Assembly (NCBI GenBank): GCA_002298915.1
Contig: DBML01000016.1
Coordinates: 62,001-126,000, forward strand
Source of the DNA: Clostridium sp. UBA699
GTDB lineage: Bacteria; Bacillota; Clostridia; Clostridiales; Clostridiaceae
Reading direction: 5' to 3'
DNA: 64,000 nt
The notes beneath the pieces are model-generated. The model made no database searches, was not told the DNA's origin, and saw only the letters and a program-made list of their open reading frames with translations. Below are positions 24,087 to 32,781 of this stretch, in pieces; positions within the stretch are counted from its first letter, which is position 1, and each line of letters opens with the position of its first letter. Both the position numbers and the translations under genes were made by a program.

Positions 24087-25347
24087 CAAGTTTACCACCG
24101 CTCCCCTTCAGTTCTTTTATGACGGCTTTCTTGTCTAATTCCAGTGTGTAGCTCCCAGCTTCCCGCTCAATTTTTATGCCGTCTGCTGTTTCGTTGATGC
24201 ATTGAGCCGCCCTTCTTGAGAAAACCAGCCCCTCCAGCAGCGAGTTCGAAGCAAGCCTGTTCTTGCCGTGAACTCCCGTGCAAGCGGTTTCGCCCAGTGC
24301 GTACAGGTTTTCCATAGAGGTCTTTCCGTAGAGGTCTACCTTTATACCTCCCATGTAGTAGTGCTGCGCAGGAGATACGGGCACCCTGTCTTTGGTTATG
24401 TCAATGCCTGATTCGAGGCACTCCTTGTATATGGCAGGGAACCTGTTCTTAACGAAATCGCTGCCCAGGTGGGAGATGTCCAGGTAGACGCATTTCTCAC
24501 CTGATTTCTCAAGCTCCTTCTCGATCGCCTCCGTGACCTCGTCCCTTGGAAGAAGCTCGTTTACGAAGCGCTCCCCCTTAGAGTTTACGAGTATGGCTCC
24601 CTCGCCCCTTAGAGATTCGGATATAAGGAACCTTCTCTCGTTTTCCTTGCCCTTGTCGAGCACTGTAGGGTGGAACTGGACATAGCCGGCATCCTTAAGC
24701 TCGATCCCGTTTTTGATCGCTATCGCCACCCCGTCCCCGGTGAGGGTCCTCTGGTTTGTGGATTTCTTGAAGAGGCCTCCGACGCCGCCGGTCGCAAGGA
24801 CAACATCCTTCGCCGCAACCTCTATCGTCTCATCTTCCTTGACGACGACGCCTCCGATGCATCTGCCGTCCTTTTTCATGACGTCGACTATCCTGGCGTA
24901 CTCCCAGAACTCGATGTTCTTTCTTTTCTTCGCTTCAGCTATGAGCGTTTCGGCCACAGCCTTGCCTGTCTCGTCCTTCTGGTGCACAATCCTGAAGACG
25001 CTGTGCGCACCCTCCCGCGTGTAGTCAAGCTCGGAGTTGTGCCTGTCGAGCTCCAGACCGTACTTTATGAGCTCCTCAATGTTTTCTATCGATTCCTTCA
25101 CCAGGATTTCGACAGCGTTCCTAGTGTTTTCGTAGTCCCCGGCCTTAAGTGTGTCTTCTATGAAAAGCGGTATGTCCTCTTCGTTCAGGGCGGTTGAGAT
25201 GCCTCCCTGTGCAAGGTAGGTGTTCGTCTCAGTCAGCTTTGACTTTGACAGGACAAGAATCCTGAGGTCGCTTCTCAGATGAAGCGCGCAGTAAAGTCCC
25301 GCTACACCTGATCCCGCTATCAGGACATCCGCTTCGTACCTATTCAT
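24064..25347 (-). CDS. nadB: L-aspartate oxidase
   Basis: A 427-residue flavoprotein that oxidises aspartate to iminoaspartate for NAD synthesis. The FAD-binding start DVLIAGSGVAGLYCALHL, AQGGIS, the active-site region REGAHSVFRIVHQKDETG, ATGGVGGLF, GVQFHPT-like YVQFHPTVL, AQHYYMGGI and GRNRLASNSLLEGLVF-like GKNRLASNSLLEGLVF are all visible. It is about 100 residues shorter than the Escherichia coli enzyme because most of the C-terminal helical domain is missing, a form also known in clostridia. The electron acceptor in an anaerobe is presumably fumarate. The ATG overlaps nadA as ATGA. Confidence 0.95.
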   Translation of the reverse strand: MNRYEADVLIAGSGVAGLYCALHLRSDLRILVLSKSKLTETNTYLAQGGISTALNEEDIPLFIEDTLKAGDYENTRNAVEILVKESIENIEELIKYGLELDRHNSELDYTREGAHSVFRIVHQKDETGKAVAETLIAEAKKRKNIEFWEYARIVDVMKKDGRCIGGVVVKEDETIEVAAKDVVLATGGVGGLFKKSTNQRTLTGDGVAIAIKNGIELKDAGYVQFHPTVLDKGKENERRFLISESLRGEGAILVNSKGERFVNELLPRDEVTEAIEKELEKSGEKCVYLDISHLGSDFVKNRFPAIYKECLESGIDITKDRVPVSPAQHYYMGGIKVDLYGKTSMENLYALGETACTGVHGKNRLASNSLLEGLVFSRRAAQCINETADGIKIEREAGSYTLELDKKAVIKELKGSGGKLDDELFSD

Positions 25348-26258
25348 GACTTTTTCTCCGAGAGCTTGTGCATGTTGAGAAGCGATCTGTATGCTTTCTG
25401 CCTTAGCTCTTCGTCTATCTCGATCTTGTACTGCTCTTTAAGCAGGCTGTTGTATACGTCCTCAAGCTTTGTTTTCTTCATGTTCTGGCATACCATCGAG
25501 CCGCAAGGCACGAAGAATTTCTTGCCAGGGTTCTGCTTCTCCATTTCGTAAAGGATGCCTTCCTCTGTAACTACTATGAACTCCTTCTTGCTGCTGTCTG
25601 TCGCATGCTTGAGTATGCCGCTTGTGCTTCCCACGTAGTCTGCAAGGGCGCATACCTCAGGCTCGCATTCAGGATGGGCTATCACCTCCGCATCCGGATG
25701 CAGCCTCTTGAGATCAAGAACGTCCTCGGCGGTGACTCTTGCGTGGGTCACGCAGAAGCCCGGCCAGAGTATGAATTCCTTCTCAGGAAACTTGTCTGCC
25801 AGGTACTGTCCCAGGTTTTTATCCGGAAGGAATATTATCTTCTTGTTGTCGATGTTCCCGAATATCCTCTCGGCAGATGACGATGTTACCGAAACATCGC
25901 AGAGTGCCTTGACTTCAGTTGTCGAGTTGATGTAGCAGACCACCAGCGCATCAGGATGCTCCTCCTTCAGCTTCTGAACTCCTTCCGCGTCTGCCATGTC
26001 CGCCATAGGGCATCCGGCATCGAGAACCGGAAGAAGAACGGTCTTTTCCGGAGACAGTATCTTTGCGCTTTCTGCCATGAATTTCACCCCGCAGAAAACG
26101 ATGAGCTGCTCTTCGCACTGGCTGGCTATGACGCTCAGATGGTAGGAATCGCCCACGTCGTCGGCAATCTCCTGGATTTCAGGCAGCTGATAATAGTGTG
26201 CCAGTATTCTGGCCTTTTTTTCTTTTTTTAGCCTAAGGATCTCTTCTTTATAGTTCAT
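25344..26258 (-). CDS. nadA: quinolinate synthase A
   Basis: A 304-residue iron-sulfur enzyme that condenses iminoaspartate with dihydroxyacetone phosphate to quinolinate. Visible are AHYYQLPEIQEIADDVGDS, the cluster cysteines in VFCGVKFMAES, HPECEPEVCALAD and VPCGSMVCQNM, and the substrate residues in VCYINSTTEVKA. Length is normal. It is first in nadABC, with AAGGGTGG before the ATG and a palindromic element upstream. Confidence 0.96.
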   Translation of the reverse strand: MNYKEEILRLKKEKKARILAHYYQLPEIQEIADDVGDSYHLSVIASQCEEQLIVFCGVKFMAESAKILSPEKTVLLPVLDAGCPMADMADAEGVQKLKEEHPDALVVCYINSTTEVKALCDVSVTSSSAERIFGNIDNKKIIFLPDKNLGQYLADKFPEKEFILWPGFCVTHARVTAEDVLDLKRLHPDAEVIAHPECEPEVCALADYVGSTSGILKHATDSSKKEFIVVTEEGILYEMEKQNPGKKFFVPCGSMVCQNMKKTKLEDVYNSLLKEQYKIEIDEELRQKAYRSLLNMHKLSEKKS

Positions 26259-26325
26259 TTTTCAAACCCACCCTTCAGGATTTTAGCAGTATTTAAATGC
26301 ACATGGCGTTTATTCACAGTATACA

Positions 26326-26339
26326 GGTGTATATACACC
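26326..26339. promoter_or_regulatory. GGTGTATATACACC palindrome upstream of nadABC
   Basis: A perfect 14-base palindrome 68 bases upstream of the nadA start, next to a TATACT-like -10 on the minus strand (GTATACTGTG). It is a candidate operator for a NAD-biosynthesis repressor such as NiaR; the match to any known motif was not checked. Confidence 0.45.
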
Positions 26340-26392
26340 CGTTACTGAGTATATCATTTTATTGCCAATTGTTCAACCTCAACCCGGCCTTA

Positions 26393-27466
26393 TCACTGGT
26401 ACAGCCTGTAATATCCGCTCTCGGATGAAAGTAGGCTCACTGTTCTGCTCCCTTGGTCATAGCTGAATACGTCAAGCTCCCCTGCCGCTTTACCCTCCAG
26501 GATTCCTGTGAAGTACAGGTGTCCTGCTTTGTCGAGAGTGAGTGTCGAATCCGACCCTACCAGCTTGGGGAAATCGTAGTTTACGCGTTTAAGCCCTTCA
26601 GCTCCCTCCAGGTCCACTATGTACAGCGCGTCTTCCGTATCTCCAGCCATCACGCCTGACAGGTATATCTCCTTTGTTCCAGGGCTGTATACGGCGCTGT
26701 ACAGATCGGAAATGTCAGAAGCTACTGTTCTGTCTGTGCCGGAATCAACGAAGCGGAGGCTTGATTCCGTACCCGTTGTTTCGAAGTACGCTATGCCGCC
26801 TTCGGCAGGTATCATCTTCATGCAGAACCCTTTGAGGTTGTCGAGGTAGACCTCCTCCTTGCCTGTGGCTGTGTTGTACTTGTATATCTTCGCGGTTCCT
26901 CCCGTTTTCTGGTTGGAGCCGTAGTATAGCAGGTTTTCGTCGTCTATCCAGCAGTATACGCTGCCGGAAATCCTTACGTCGCTTTTGATTTCAGACCATT
27001 CCTTCGTCTCAAGGTCGAATACCTTGAGCTTCTGGACGCTGTCCAGGGAATCCTTGCTGTAGGACCTGTACGCCAGCCTTGTCCCGGATGCGTTCATCTT
27101 TATGTCCGAGGCCGAGAAGAAGTCATCAACGGTCATCAGCCTGCCGTTCCTGTATATCCTGATGACGTTGCCCTCGAGGTTCTGCCCCTTGGATGTCCTC
27201 ACGAGCTGAGCGATCACATCCCCCTTGCTGCTCCTCTGCATCTCCGTCACGTATCCTATCTTGCTTCCTATCTTATAGAGGTTCCCGTCTTCAACGCTGT
27301 AAACGTCAGAATAGCCGCTTCCCAAGCTTTCGACCGCCGTAACCTCAGTGTACTTTGGAAACGGACCGGAAACAGCCGTTTCCTTAACAGAGCTGCTGCA
27401 CGCTGTCATCAGCGAAATAGCCAAGACCAGCGCAGCTGCATTCCTAGCTAAACACCTCTTTTTCAT
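26393..27466 (-). CDS. lipoprotein with beta-propeller-like sequence
   Basis: A 357-residue exported lipoprotein. The signal peptide ends in the lipobox LMTAC, so Cys 23 would be lipid-anchored. The rest is rich in short strand repeats such as NVIRIYRNGRLMTVDDFF, SGTRLAYRSYS, YCWIDDENLLYYGSN, TAKIYKYNTATGKEEVYL and GDTEDALYIVDLEG. These suggest a TolB/WD-type propeller that binds a ligand or partner outside the cell. The ATG shares a base with the dapF stop (TGATG), so it is coupled to dapF. The exact function is unknown. Confidence 0.75.
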   Translation of the reverse strand: MKKRCLARNAAALVLAISLMTACSSSVKETAVSGPFPKYTEVTAVESLGSGYSDVYSVEDGNLYKIGSKIGYVTEMQRSSKGDVIAQLVRTSKGQNLEGNVIRIYRNGRLMTVDDFFSASDIKMNASGTRLAYRSYSKDSLDSVQKLKVFDLETKEWSEIKSDVRISGSVYCWIDDENLLYYGSNQKTGGTAKIYKYNTATGKEEVYLDNLKGFCMKMIPAEGGIAYFETTGTESSLRFVDSGTDRTVASDISDLYSAVYSPGTKEIYLSGVMAGDTEDALYIVDLEGAEGLKRVNYDFPKLVGSDSTLTLDKAGHLYFTGILEGKAAGELDVFSYDQGSRTVSLLSSESGYYRLYQ

Positions 27467-28287
27467 CAGATATCGACTTCCCCCTTGAAGCTGAGCTCGG
27501 CCGGGCCTGTCATGAAGACGCTGGATCCCTCGATCTCGATGAAGAGAACGCCGCCCGGCACATGCACCCTGACCCTGCTGTCTGTTAGTCCCAGCCTGTT
27601 GGCTGCCACGACGCAGGCGCAGCTTCCTGTTCCGCAGGCGAGAGTCGGGCCAGCTCCCCTCTCCCAGGTTTTTACCTTCACCGTGCCCCTGTCGACTACC
27701 TCGCAGAAGTTGACGTTGGTGCCTTTTTTGAAGAGAGGGTTCTTCTCTATCGCCCTTCCTTCCGCAACGTCGAAGCTGTCCAGCTTTCCGAAGATCACCG
27801 TGTGGGGCACCCCCATCTGCATCGTAGTTATCCTGTAGGTCCTGCCGTTTTCGGCAAGCTCCCTGTCGACTATCTCGTTTGAGGAATCTCCGAAGTACGC
27901 CTCAGGCGCGAAGGACGGCGAGCCCATGTCTATCCTGACTTCCTTGACCTTGCCGTTCTCCCTGAAAACCTCTGCAGTCTTAACGCCGTCTCCGGTCTCC
28001 ACCGTTATGCTGTCTCCCGGTACTATCCCCTCGTCGCACACATACTTGACGAAGCACCTGAGCCCGTTTCCGCACATGGAAGCGTAGGAGCCGTCCGCGT
28101 TGATTATCACCATCTGGGTCTGGGCCCTGCCGCTGTCCCTTACTATAAGGATGCCGTCGGCTCCGATTGAGAAATGCCTGTCGCAAAGCTTTGCGGCTAG
28201 CTCCCCTTCCCTTCCCGCGAAGCTGTTTTCCCTGTCATCTATAACAACAAAATCATTTCCAGTTCCCTGTAATTTTGTGAATTTCAT
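27466..28287 (-). CDS. dapF: diaminopimelate epimerase
   Basis: A 273-residue enzyme that converts LL- to meso-diaminopimelate for lysine and cell wall synthesis. Both catalytic cysteines are visible: MCGNGLRC and ACGTGSCA. Other motifs are KLQGTGNDFVVID at the N-terminus, IGADGILI, MGVPHTVIF and WERGAGPTLACGTG. I chose ATG 28285-28287 (MKFTKLQGTG) because GGAAAGAGG lies eight bases upstream; two ATG codons further upstream overlap or precede this site. It is followed by a coupled lipoprotein gene. Confidence 0.96.
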   Translation of the reverse strand: MKFTKLQGTGNDFVVIDDRENSFAGREGELAAKLCDRHFSIGADGILIVRDSGRAQTQMVIINADGSYASMCGNGLRCFVKYVCDEGIVPGDSITVETGDGVKTAEVFRENGKVKEVRIDMGSPSFAPEAYFGDSSNEIVDRELAENGRTYRITTMQMGVPHTVIFGKLDSFDVAEGRAIEKNPLFKKGTNVNFCEVVDRGTVKVKTWERGAGPTLACGTGSCACVVAANRLGLTDSRVRVHVPGGVLFIEIEGSSVFMTGPAELSFKGEVDI

Positions 28288-28404
28288 AGCCATACCTCTT
28301 TCCATCAATTTGTAAAATCTTCCTTAGAATAAGTATATTACTTGAGGCCTCTTTTATCAACCAAAAGCAACGGTTTATTCGAACTTTTTATCGTGTTGTA
28401 TAAA

Positions 28405-28413
28405 TGGTATACT
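28405..28413 (+). promoter_or_regulatory. extended -10 promoter of rqcH
   Basis: TGGTATACT, a TGn-extended -10, 46 bases before the rqcH start in the divergent gap with dapF. No good -35 is seen. Confidence 0.45.
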
Positions 28414-28458
28414 AGACATGTACAATCATTTTGAGAAACGCTTGAGAGGATGAATAGC

Positions 28459-30189
28459 ATGGCATTTGATGGAATATTTATATACAGCCTGGTTACAGAA
28501 CTGAAAAACACGATAATAGGCGGAAGGGTGGAGAAGGTCAACCAGCCTGAGAAGGACGAGGTCGTCCTTACCGTGAAGAACGGCAGGTCCGCCCACAAGC
28601 TTTCACTCAGCGCGAGCGCCGTCTACCCGAAGCTCTACATAACGGGGATCTCCAAGACGAACCCTCAGGTACCTCCGATGTTCTGCATGGTCCTCAGGAA
28701 ATACCTCGTTGGCGCCAGGATCCTCGACATAAGGCAGCTCGACACCGACAGGGTCATATTCATCGACTTCCAGAGCATGGACGAGCTCGGCTACGACAGC
28801 GTCTACACCCTGGCGGTGGAGATCATGGGCAAGCACAGCAACATCACGCTCATCAGGCAGAGGGACAACATCGTCATGGACTGCATTAAGCACATATCCT
28901 TCGACATGAACACGATGAGGAGCCTCCTTCCCGGGACGAAGTACGTTTTTCCGCCGGAATCAGGGAAGCTGAGCCCGCTAGGCTTCAGCTGCGATGAACT
29001 GAACAGCTATGCAGCTGATAACAGCGTCGCCTTCAACACAGGCTTCTTTTCGAACGTCTTTACCGGAATAAGCAGGCCCCTCTCGAAGGAGCTGTCCTTC
29101 AGGCTGGATAAGGCGGGCATAGAATTGAGCGCAGGAAACCTGGAAGAGGTCTGCAGCTTCGCTACCGGATTCTTCGGCAGGATCAAGGACGGAGATTTCA
29201 CCTTCGCACTATACGAAAGCGACGAGGGCGTCAAGGAGTTCTACTGCGAGAGGCTGCATAGCCTTGAGGGCCTCAAGGAGACCATATTCGGCTCCGGCTC
29301 AGAGCTTGTGGAGAGGTTCTACTATGAGAAGGACAGGGCAGACCGCCTGAAGAACAGGAGCTCAGACCTGCAGAAGCTTATCAACGTAAACCTGGACAGG
29401 TGCGCCAAGAAGATAAAGCTTCTTGAGGATACGCTCGCCGAATGCAGGAAGAAGGACGATTACAAGATCCTGGGTGAGCTCCTCACTGCGAACATATACA
29501 GGATCAAGAAGGGCGACAGCGAGATCGAGGTAGTCAACTATTACAGCGAGAACGCGGAAACGGTCACCATAAAGCTGGACAAGGACAAGACGCCTTCCGA
29601 GAACACCCAGTTCTATTTCAAGAAGTACAACAAGATGAAGAAGTCCGAGGAGGCTTCGAAGATACAGATCGAGAACGCGGAGAGGGAGTACGAATACCTG
29701 CAGTCCGTGCTGACGAACATAAACAACGCGGAGAGCTACGAGGAGATTGAGGACATAAAGAAGGAGCTGACCGAGACTGGATACATCAGGTTCAGGAAGG
29801 AGACCGGGAAGAAACCGAAGCCTACCAAGCCTATGCATTTCGTTTCCAGCGACGGCGTAGACATCTACGTAGGCAAGAACAACATCCAGAACGACTACCT
29901 GACCCTGAAGTTTGCCGAGAAGCACGACACCTGGCTCCACACGAAGAACATCCCTGGATCCCACGTCATAATAAAGCATTTCGGCCCTCCTCCCGAAAGG
30001 ACTCTGCTTGAAGCCGCGCTGCTCGCCGGCTACTACAGCAAGGCGAAGGACTCTACGAAGGTTCCCGTGGACTACACGGAGGTAAAGAACGTTCACAAGC
30101 CAAACGGTGCGAAGCCGGGCATGGTCATCTACAGGACCAACAAAACAGTTTACGTGGATCCTGTGAAGCCTGAGCTGGTGCAGAAATAA
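28459..30189 (+). CDS. rqcH: NFACT-family ribosome quality control protein RqcH (FbpA)
   Basis: A 577-residue protein that binds stalled large ribosomal subunits with peptidyl-tRNA and recruits alanine tRNA to add C-terminal Ala tails. The NFACT-N part begins AFDGIFIYSLVTELKNTIIGGRV and includes FCMVLRKYLVGARI and QLDTDRVIFIDF, with the conserved Asp-Arg. The middle holds the long coiled coil (about 295-440), and NFACT-R near the C-terminus includes FVSSDGVDIYVGKNNIQNDYLT, HDTWLHTKNIPGSHVII and AKDSTKVPVDYTEVKNV. AGAGG lies nine bases before the ATG. It was long annotated as a fibronectin-binding protein. Confidence 0.95.
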   Translation: MAFDGIFIYSLVTELKNTIIGGRVEKVNQPEKDEVVLTVKNGRSAHKLSLSASAVYPKLYITGISKTNPQVPPMFCMVLRKYLVGARILDIRQLDTDRVIFIDFQSMDELGYDSVYTLAVEIMGKHSNITLIRQRDNIVMDCIKHISFDMNTMRSLLPGTKYVFPPESGKLSPLGFSCDELNSYAADNSVAFNTGFFSNVFTGISRPLSKELSFRLDKAGIELSAGNLEEVCSFATGFFGRIKDGDFTFALYESDEGVKEFYCERLHSLEGLKETIFGSGSELVERFYYEKDRADRLKNRSSDLQKLINVNLDRCAKKIKLLEDTLAECRKKDDYKILGELLTANIYRIKKGDSEIEVVNYYSENAETVTIKLDKDKTPSENTQFYFKKYNKMKKSEEASKIQIENAEREYEYLQSVLTNINNAESYEEIEDIKKELTETGYIRFRKETGKKPKPTKPMHFVSSDGVDIYVGKNNIQNDYLTLKFAEKHDTWLHTKNIPGSHVIIKHFGPPPERTLLEAALLAGYYSKAKDSTKVPVDYTEVKNVHKPNGAKPGMVIYRTNKTVYVDPVKPELVQK

Positions 30190-30197
30190 ATTTCATC

Positions 30198-30225
30198 GGG
30201 CGCCATGCGGGTAAAGCACGGCGCT
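30198..30225 (+). terminator. possible terminator after rqcH
   Basis: GGGCGCCATGC pairs with GCACGGCGCTC with one mismatch and one wobble pair, followed by TCTTGC. The missing T-run makes this moderate at best. Confidence 0.4.
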
Positions 30226-30356
30226 CTCTTGCTGTCCCGCTGCGTATTCAGGGGCCTCAATGAATGTTCGCATTAAGTGTTGTTGGAAAATTGACTGCTA
30301 TTCGTGATGATTTGTGGTATTGTTATGGTAGTTGAAAACACAGGAGATCATAGCTT

Positions 30357-31433
30357 ATGGATATCAAAGAGAAGATCAAAAACCTCCCCGCCTCACCAGG
30401 CGTGTATCTCATGAAGGATTCGCTTGGCAGCGTAATCTATGTGGGCAAATCCAAAAACCTGAGGAACAGGGTGGGCTCCTATTTCATAAATTCGAAATCT
30501 CACTCACCCAAGGTGTTGAAGCTGGTAAAGAACCTGAAGGACTTTGACTATCAGCTGACAGATACGGAATTCGAAGCCCTGCTGCTTGAAAACAAGCTGA
30601 TAAAGGAGATCAAACCTACGTACAACCGGCAGATGAAAAGCCCTAAGGGTTACTGCTACGTCTGCATTAACATGGACGAAAAATACCCGGGTATCGAAAT
30701 CTGCATGGAACCGGTCAGTGACCAAGGAAAGCTTTGTTTCGGACCTTACACCAGCAGGAATACCGTTGAAAGAGCCCTTTGCGGAATAAAAGATCACTGC
30801 CGGATATTGTGCAATTACAGCAGCGGAAAGTCTTCGGGCTGCCTTAGGTATTCCATGGGCTTGTGCCTGGGAATGTGCACGTATGAAGCTTCACAGGAGC
30901 AGTACCTTGACCTTCTTGAAAAAGTGAAAGGCCTGCTGAGCGGCGCTGATCAGACCATTATTGAAGAAATGAAGCAGGAAATGAATGCGAGCGCTGAAAA
31001 CTTTGATTTTGAGAAAGCAGCCAAATACAGGGACTATATAAGGGCGGTTTCCCATTTAACAGGCACTGCAAAAATGCTGGAATTCGCACAAACCAATATA
31101 AATTTTGCAGTTGCCGACTTCCTGAACGACAGTGAAATTAAAATATTCCTGGTGCGGTACAACAAGCTGCTTTTCAGCGAAAAATACGACCTCAACAGCA
31201 TGGATTCTGAAAAAATCAGGAAAGAACTTCAAAGAAATATCCTGTCATGTTTCGGCGATGCGATGAAATGTACCGGCAGTATCGGTAAGGATGAGATAGA
31301 TGAAGCTCATATAATATACCATTACCTGAAAAGCCCTGAAAGGACATGCAGTTGTGCTCCTATTGAGGAACAGTGGATTAAGGATGCTGATAGCTTAAAA
31401 ATCAGAAGTGCGGTTGATGAATTGATCTTGTAG
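30357..31433 (+). CDS. UvrC N-terminal half / Cho-like GIY-YIG nuclease
   Basis: A 358-residue protein matching only the first half of UvrC. The GIY-YIG nuclease (about 1-100) has SPGVYLMKD, VIYVGKSKNLRNRVGSYF and the catalytic Glu in ALLLENKLIKEIKPTYN. A Cys-containing linker with CLRYSMGLCLGMC and a UVR motif (EMKQEMNASAENFDFEKAAKYRD) follow. The RNase H-like second nuclease and the helix-hairpin-helix repeats are absent. It therefore resembles Cho, which makes only the 3' incision, but is somewhat longer. AGGAG lies about ten bases before the ATG. It follows rqcH by 167 bases and ends one base from the convergent next gene. Confidence 0.88.
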   Translation: MDIKEKIKNLPASPGVYLMKDSLGSVIYVGKSKNLRNRVGSYFINSKSHSPKVLKLVKNLKDFDYQLTDTEFEALLLENKLIKEIKPTYNRQMKSPKGYCYVCINMDEKYPGIEICMEPVSDQGKLCFGPYTSRNTVERALCGIKDHCRILCNYSSGKSSGCLRYSMGLCLGMCTYEASQEQYLDLLEKVKGLLSGADQTIIEEMKQEMNASAENFDFEKAAKYRDYIRAVSHLTGTAKMLEFAQTNINFAVADFLNDSEIKIFLVRYNKLLFSEKYDLNSMDSEKIRKELQRNILSCFGDAMKCTGSIGKDEIDEAHIIYHYLKSPERTCSCAPIEEQWIKDADSLKIRSAVDELIL

Positions 31434-31434
31434 A

Positions 31435-31890
31435 TCAGTCCACACCCGCACTTTTCACTTTGATCCCTATTTGCTTTAATTCCTCCAGCTCTTCCTGACT
31501 CGGATCGACGAAGTAGAACTCCCCTTCATGGGTTGTGCTGATCATCCATGCCGTATCCTTGTCTTTCATGAAGCACAGGTCTTCCGGAAGAACGGGAAGC
31601 ATCCAGCTTTTCAATCCCGAAGAATATTTTCTCAGGATGCTTATTGTTTCATCGTTCATCTTGTAGTGATTGATCTCAGCAAAGCCCGTGATCTCTGTTC
31701 CGGGCCAGCTGCTGTCGTAATCTTCATATGTCAGGTAGGGTTTCAGTTCTGCAAGAATATTTTCGACATTACTCCCCTGCCTTAATGATGTCCTCAGAAC
31801 CAAGAGGAATTCCAAGCAATATTTTTGTGCCAGCCGAAGCAATGCCTCGTACATATAGTATTGAACGGTATTTTCAATGTAATATAGCAT
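31435..31890 (-). CDS. small cytosolic protein of unknown function
   Basis: A 151-residue protein without signal or membrane segment. The C-terminal part (LPVLPEDLCFMKDKDTAWMIS, then TTHEGEFYFVDPSQEELEELKQIGI) resembles small uncharacterised Firmicute proteins that pair a PEDLCF motif with a W-x-x-S-x-x-HE motif, some of which sit in immunity-like settings. I chose ATG 31888-31890 because GGGGGAGG lies five bases upstream; the frame stays open further up without support and would overlap the next gene. It is the last gene of the AT-rich 31.4-34.6 kb run and lies one base from the end of the convergent nuclease gene. Confidence 0.6.
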   Translation of the reverse strand: MLYYIENTVQYYMYEALLRLAQKYCLEFLLVLRTSLRQGSNVENILAELKPYLTYEDYDSSWPGTEITGFAEINHYKMNDETISILRKYSSGLKSWMLPVLPEDLCFMKDKDTAWMISTTHEGEFYFVDPSQEELEELKQIGIKVKSAGVD

Positions 31891-31943
31891 TGCATCCTCC
31901 CCCATATCTCCATCATAAATTGATTCTCTTCTGACAAATTGTC

Positions 31944-32687
31944 TTACCAGCTTTCTGCAAAATATATTATTTCTTTTCGCTGTTTGCTTATAGCGACAAG
32001 TGTTATGACGCCATGATTCCAATCATTCGGTTTGTAAGCTTTGCTGTCAATCAAATATATTACGAAGTCTTCTGGCAAATCTGTATAACCAAGATTGTCA
32101 AACATCCCTGTACAAATACCATTTTCGCCTGCTTCGCTATCGTTTGGTTTCCCTACCCATTTTGAGTTTAGAGAAAATTCTTTGCTATAGTTCTCTATTG
32201 ATTCAATATCAGTTGCAAATTTCAAAAGGAATACTTCACCCCCCTGCAAGAATGCAGGATTGTATTGAAACACAATATCTTTTGCATTATTAGGGATTTC
32301 ACTTGGAAAACATTTTATCAATTCATTATCGGGATAATCACTCAACTGTAAAACTCTTTGGTACTTGCCAGCGTCCTTTGTTTCTGTTGTTGCGGTATCG
32401 AACGATATTACAATGAGTGCAAAGAGCATAAAAAAACCTAAGATGATAATTACCAAGCATGTACTTACTGGTGAAGAAGCAATTTTGTATCTTTCTTTCG
32501 CACCTAAAAAAGTCATTATTCCAAAGCAGGCAAATGGCACAAGGAATATCAGACCTTCAAGATATTTTGGCTCTACCGATGTTGTAATCAAAACAAAATA
32601 TATCCTTACAAATGCAAAAAAAGATATTATCGTCATTATCGCTGGGAAAGGTGCCTTGGAAAATAATTCAGATATTTTGCTGATCAT
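31944..32687 (-). CDS. membrane-anchored protein of unknown function
   Basis: A 247-residue protein I do not recognise. Three hydrophobic segments (about 15-35, 44-62 and 74-97) are followed by about 150 residues of mostly hydrophilic sequence, with the stretches FPSEIPNNAKDIVFQYNPAFLQGGEVFLLKF and GYTDLPEDFVIYLID present in pieces. By the positive-inside pattern the tail could be external. A TAGGA site precedes the ATG closely. It is the fifth gene of the AT-rich minus-strand run and ends 53 bases before the last one. Confidence 0.6.
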   Translation of the reverse strand: MISKISELFSKAPFPAIMTIISFFAFVRIYFVLITTSVEPKYLEGLIFLVPFACFGIMTFLGAKERYKIASSPVSTCLVIIILGFFMLFALIVISFDTATTETKDAGKYQRVLQLSDYPDNELIKCFPSEIPNNAKDIVFQYNPAFLQGGEVFLLKFATDIESIENYSKEFSLNSKWVGKPNDSEAGENGICTGMFDNLGYTDLPEDFVIYLIDSKAYKPNDWNHGVITLVAISKQRKEIIYFAESW

Positions 32688-32781
32688 ATTCCTACACCAA
32701 AAAACATCAAATTTATGAGAGTAACTTTAATCGACATTTTACACCCCCAATAATAAAATCGCAGAAAACGGCAATCACTGC

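Noticed and set aside
29362..30096. A 244-codon open frame antisense to rqcH
   Set aside because: Leucine/valine-rich shadow of the charged coiled-coil codons on the coding strand.
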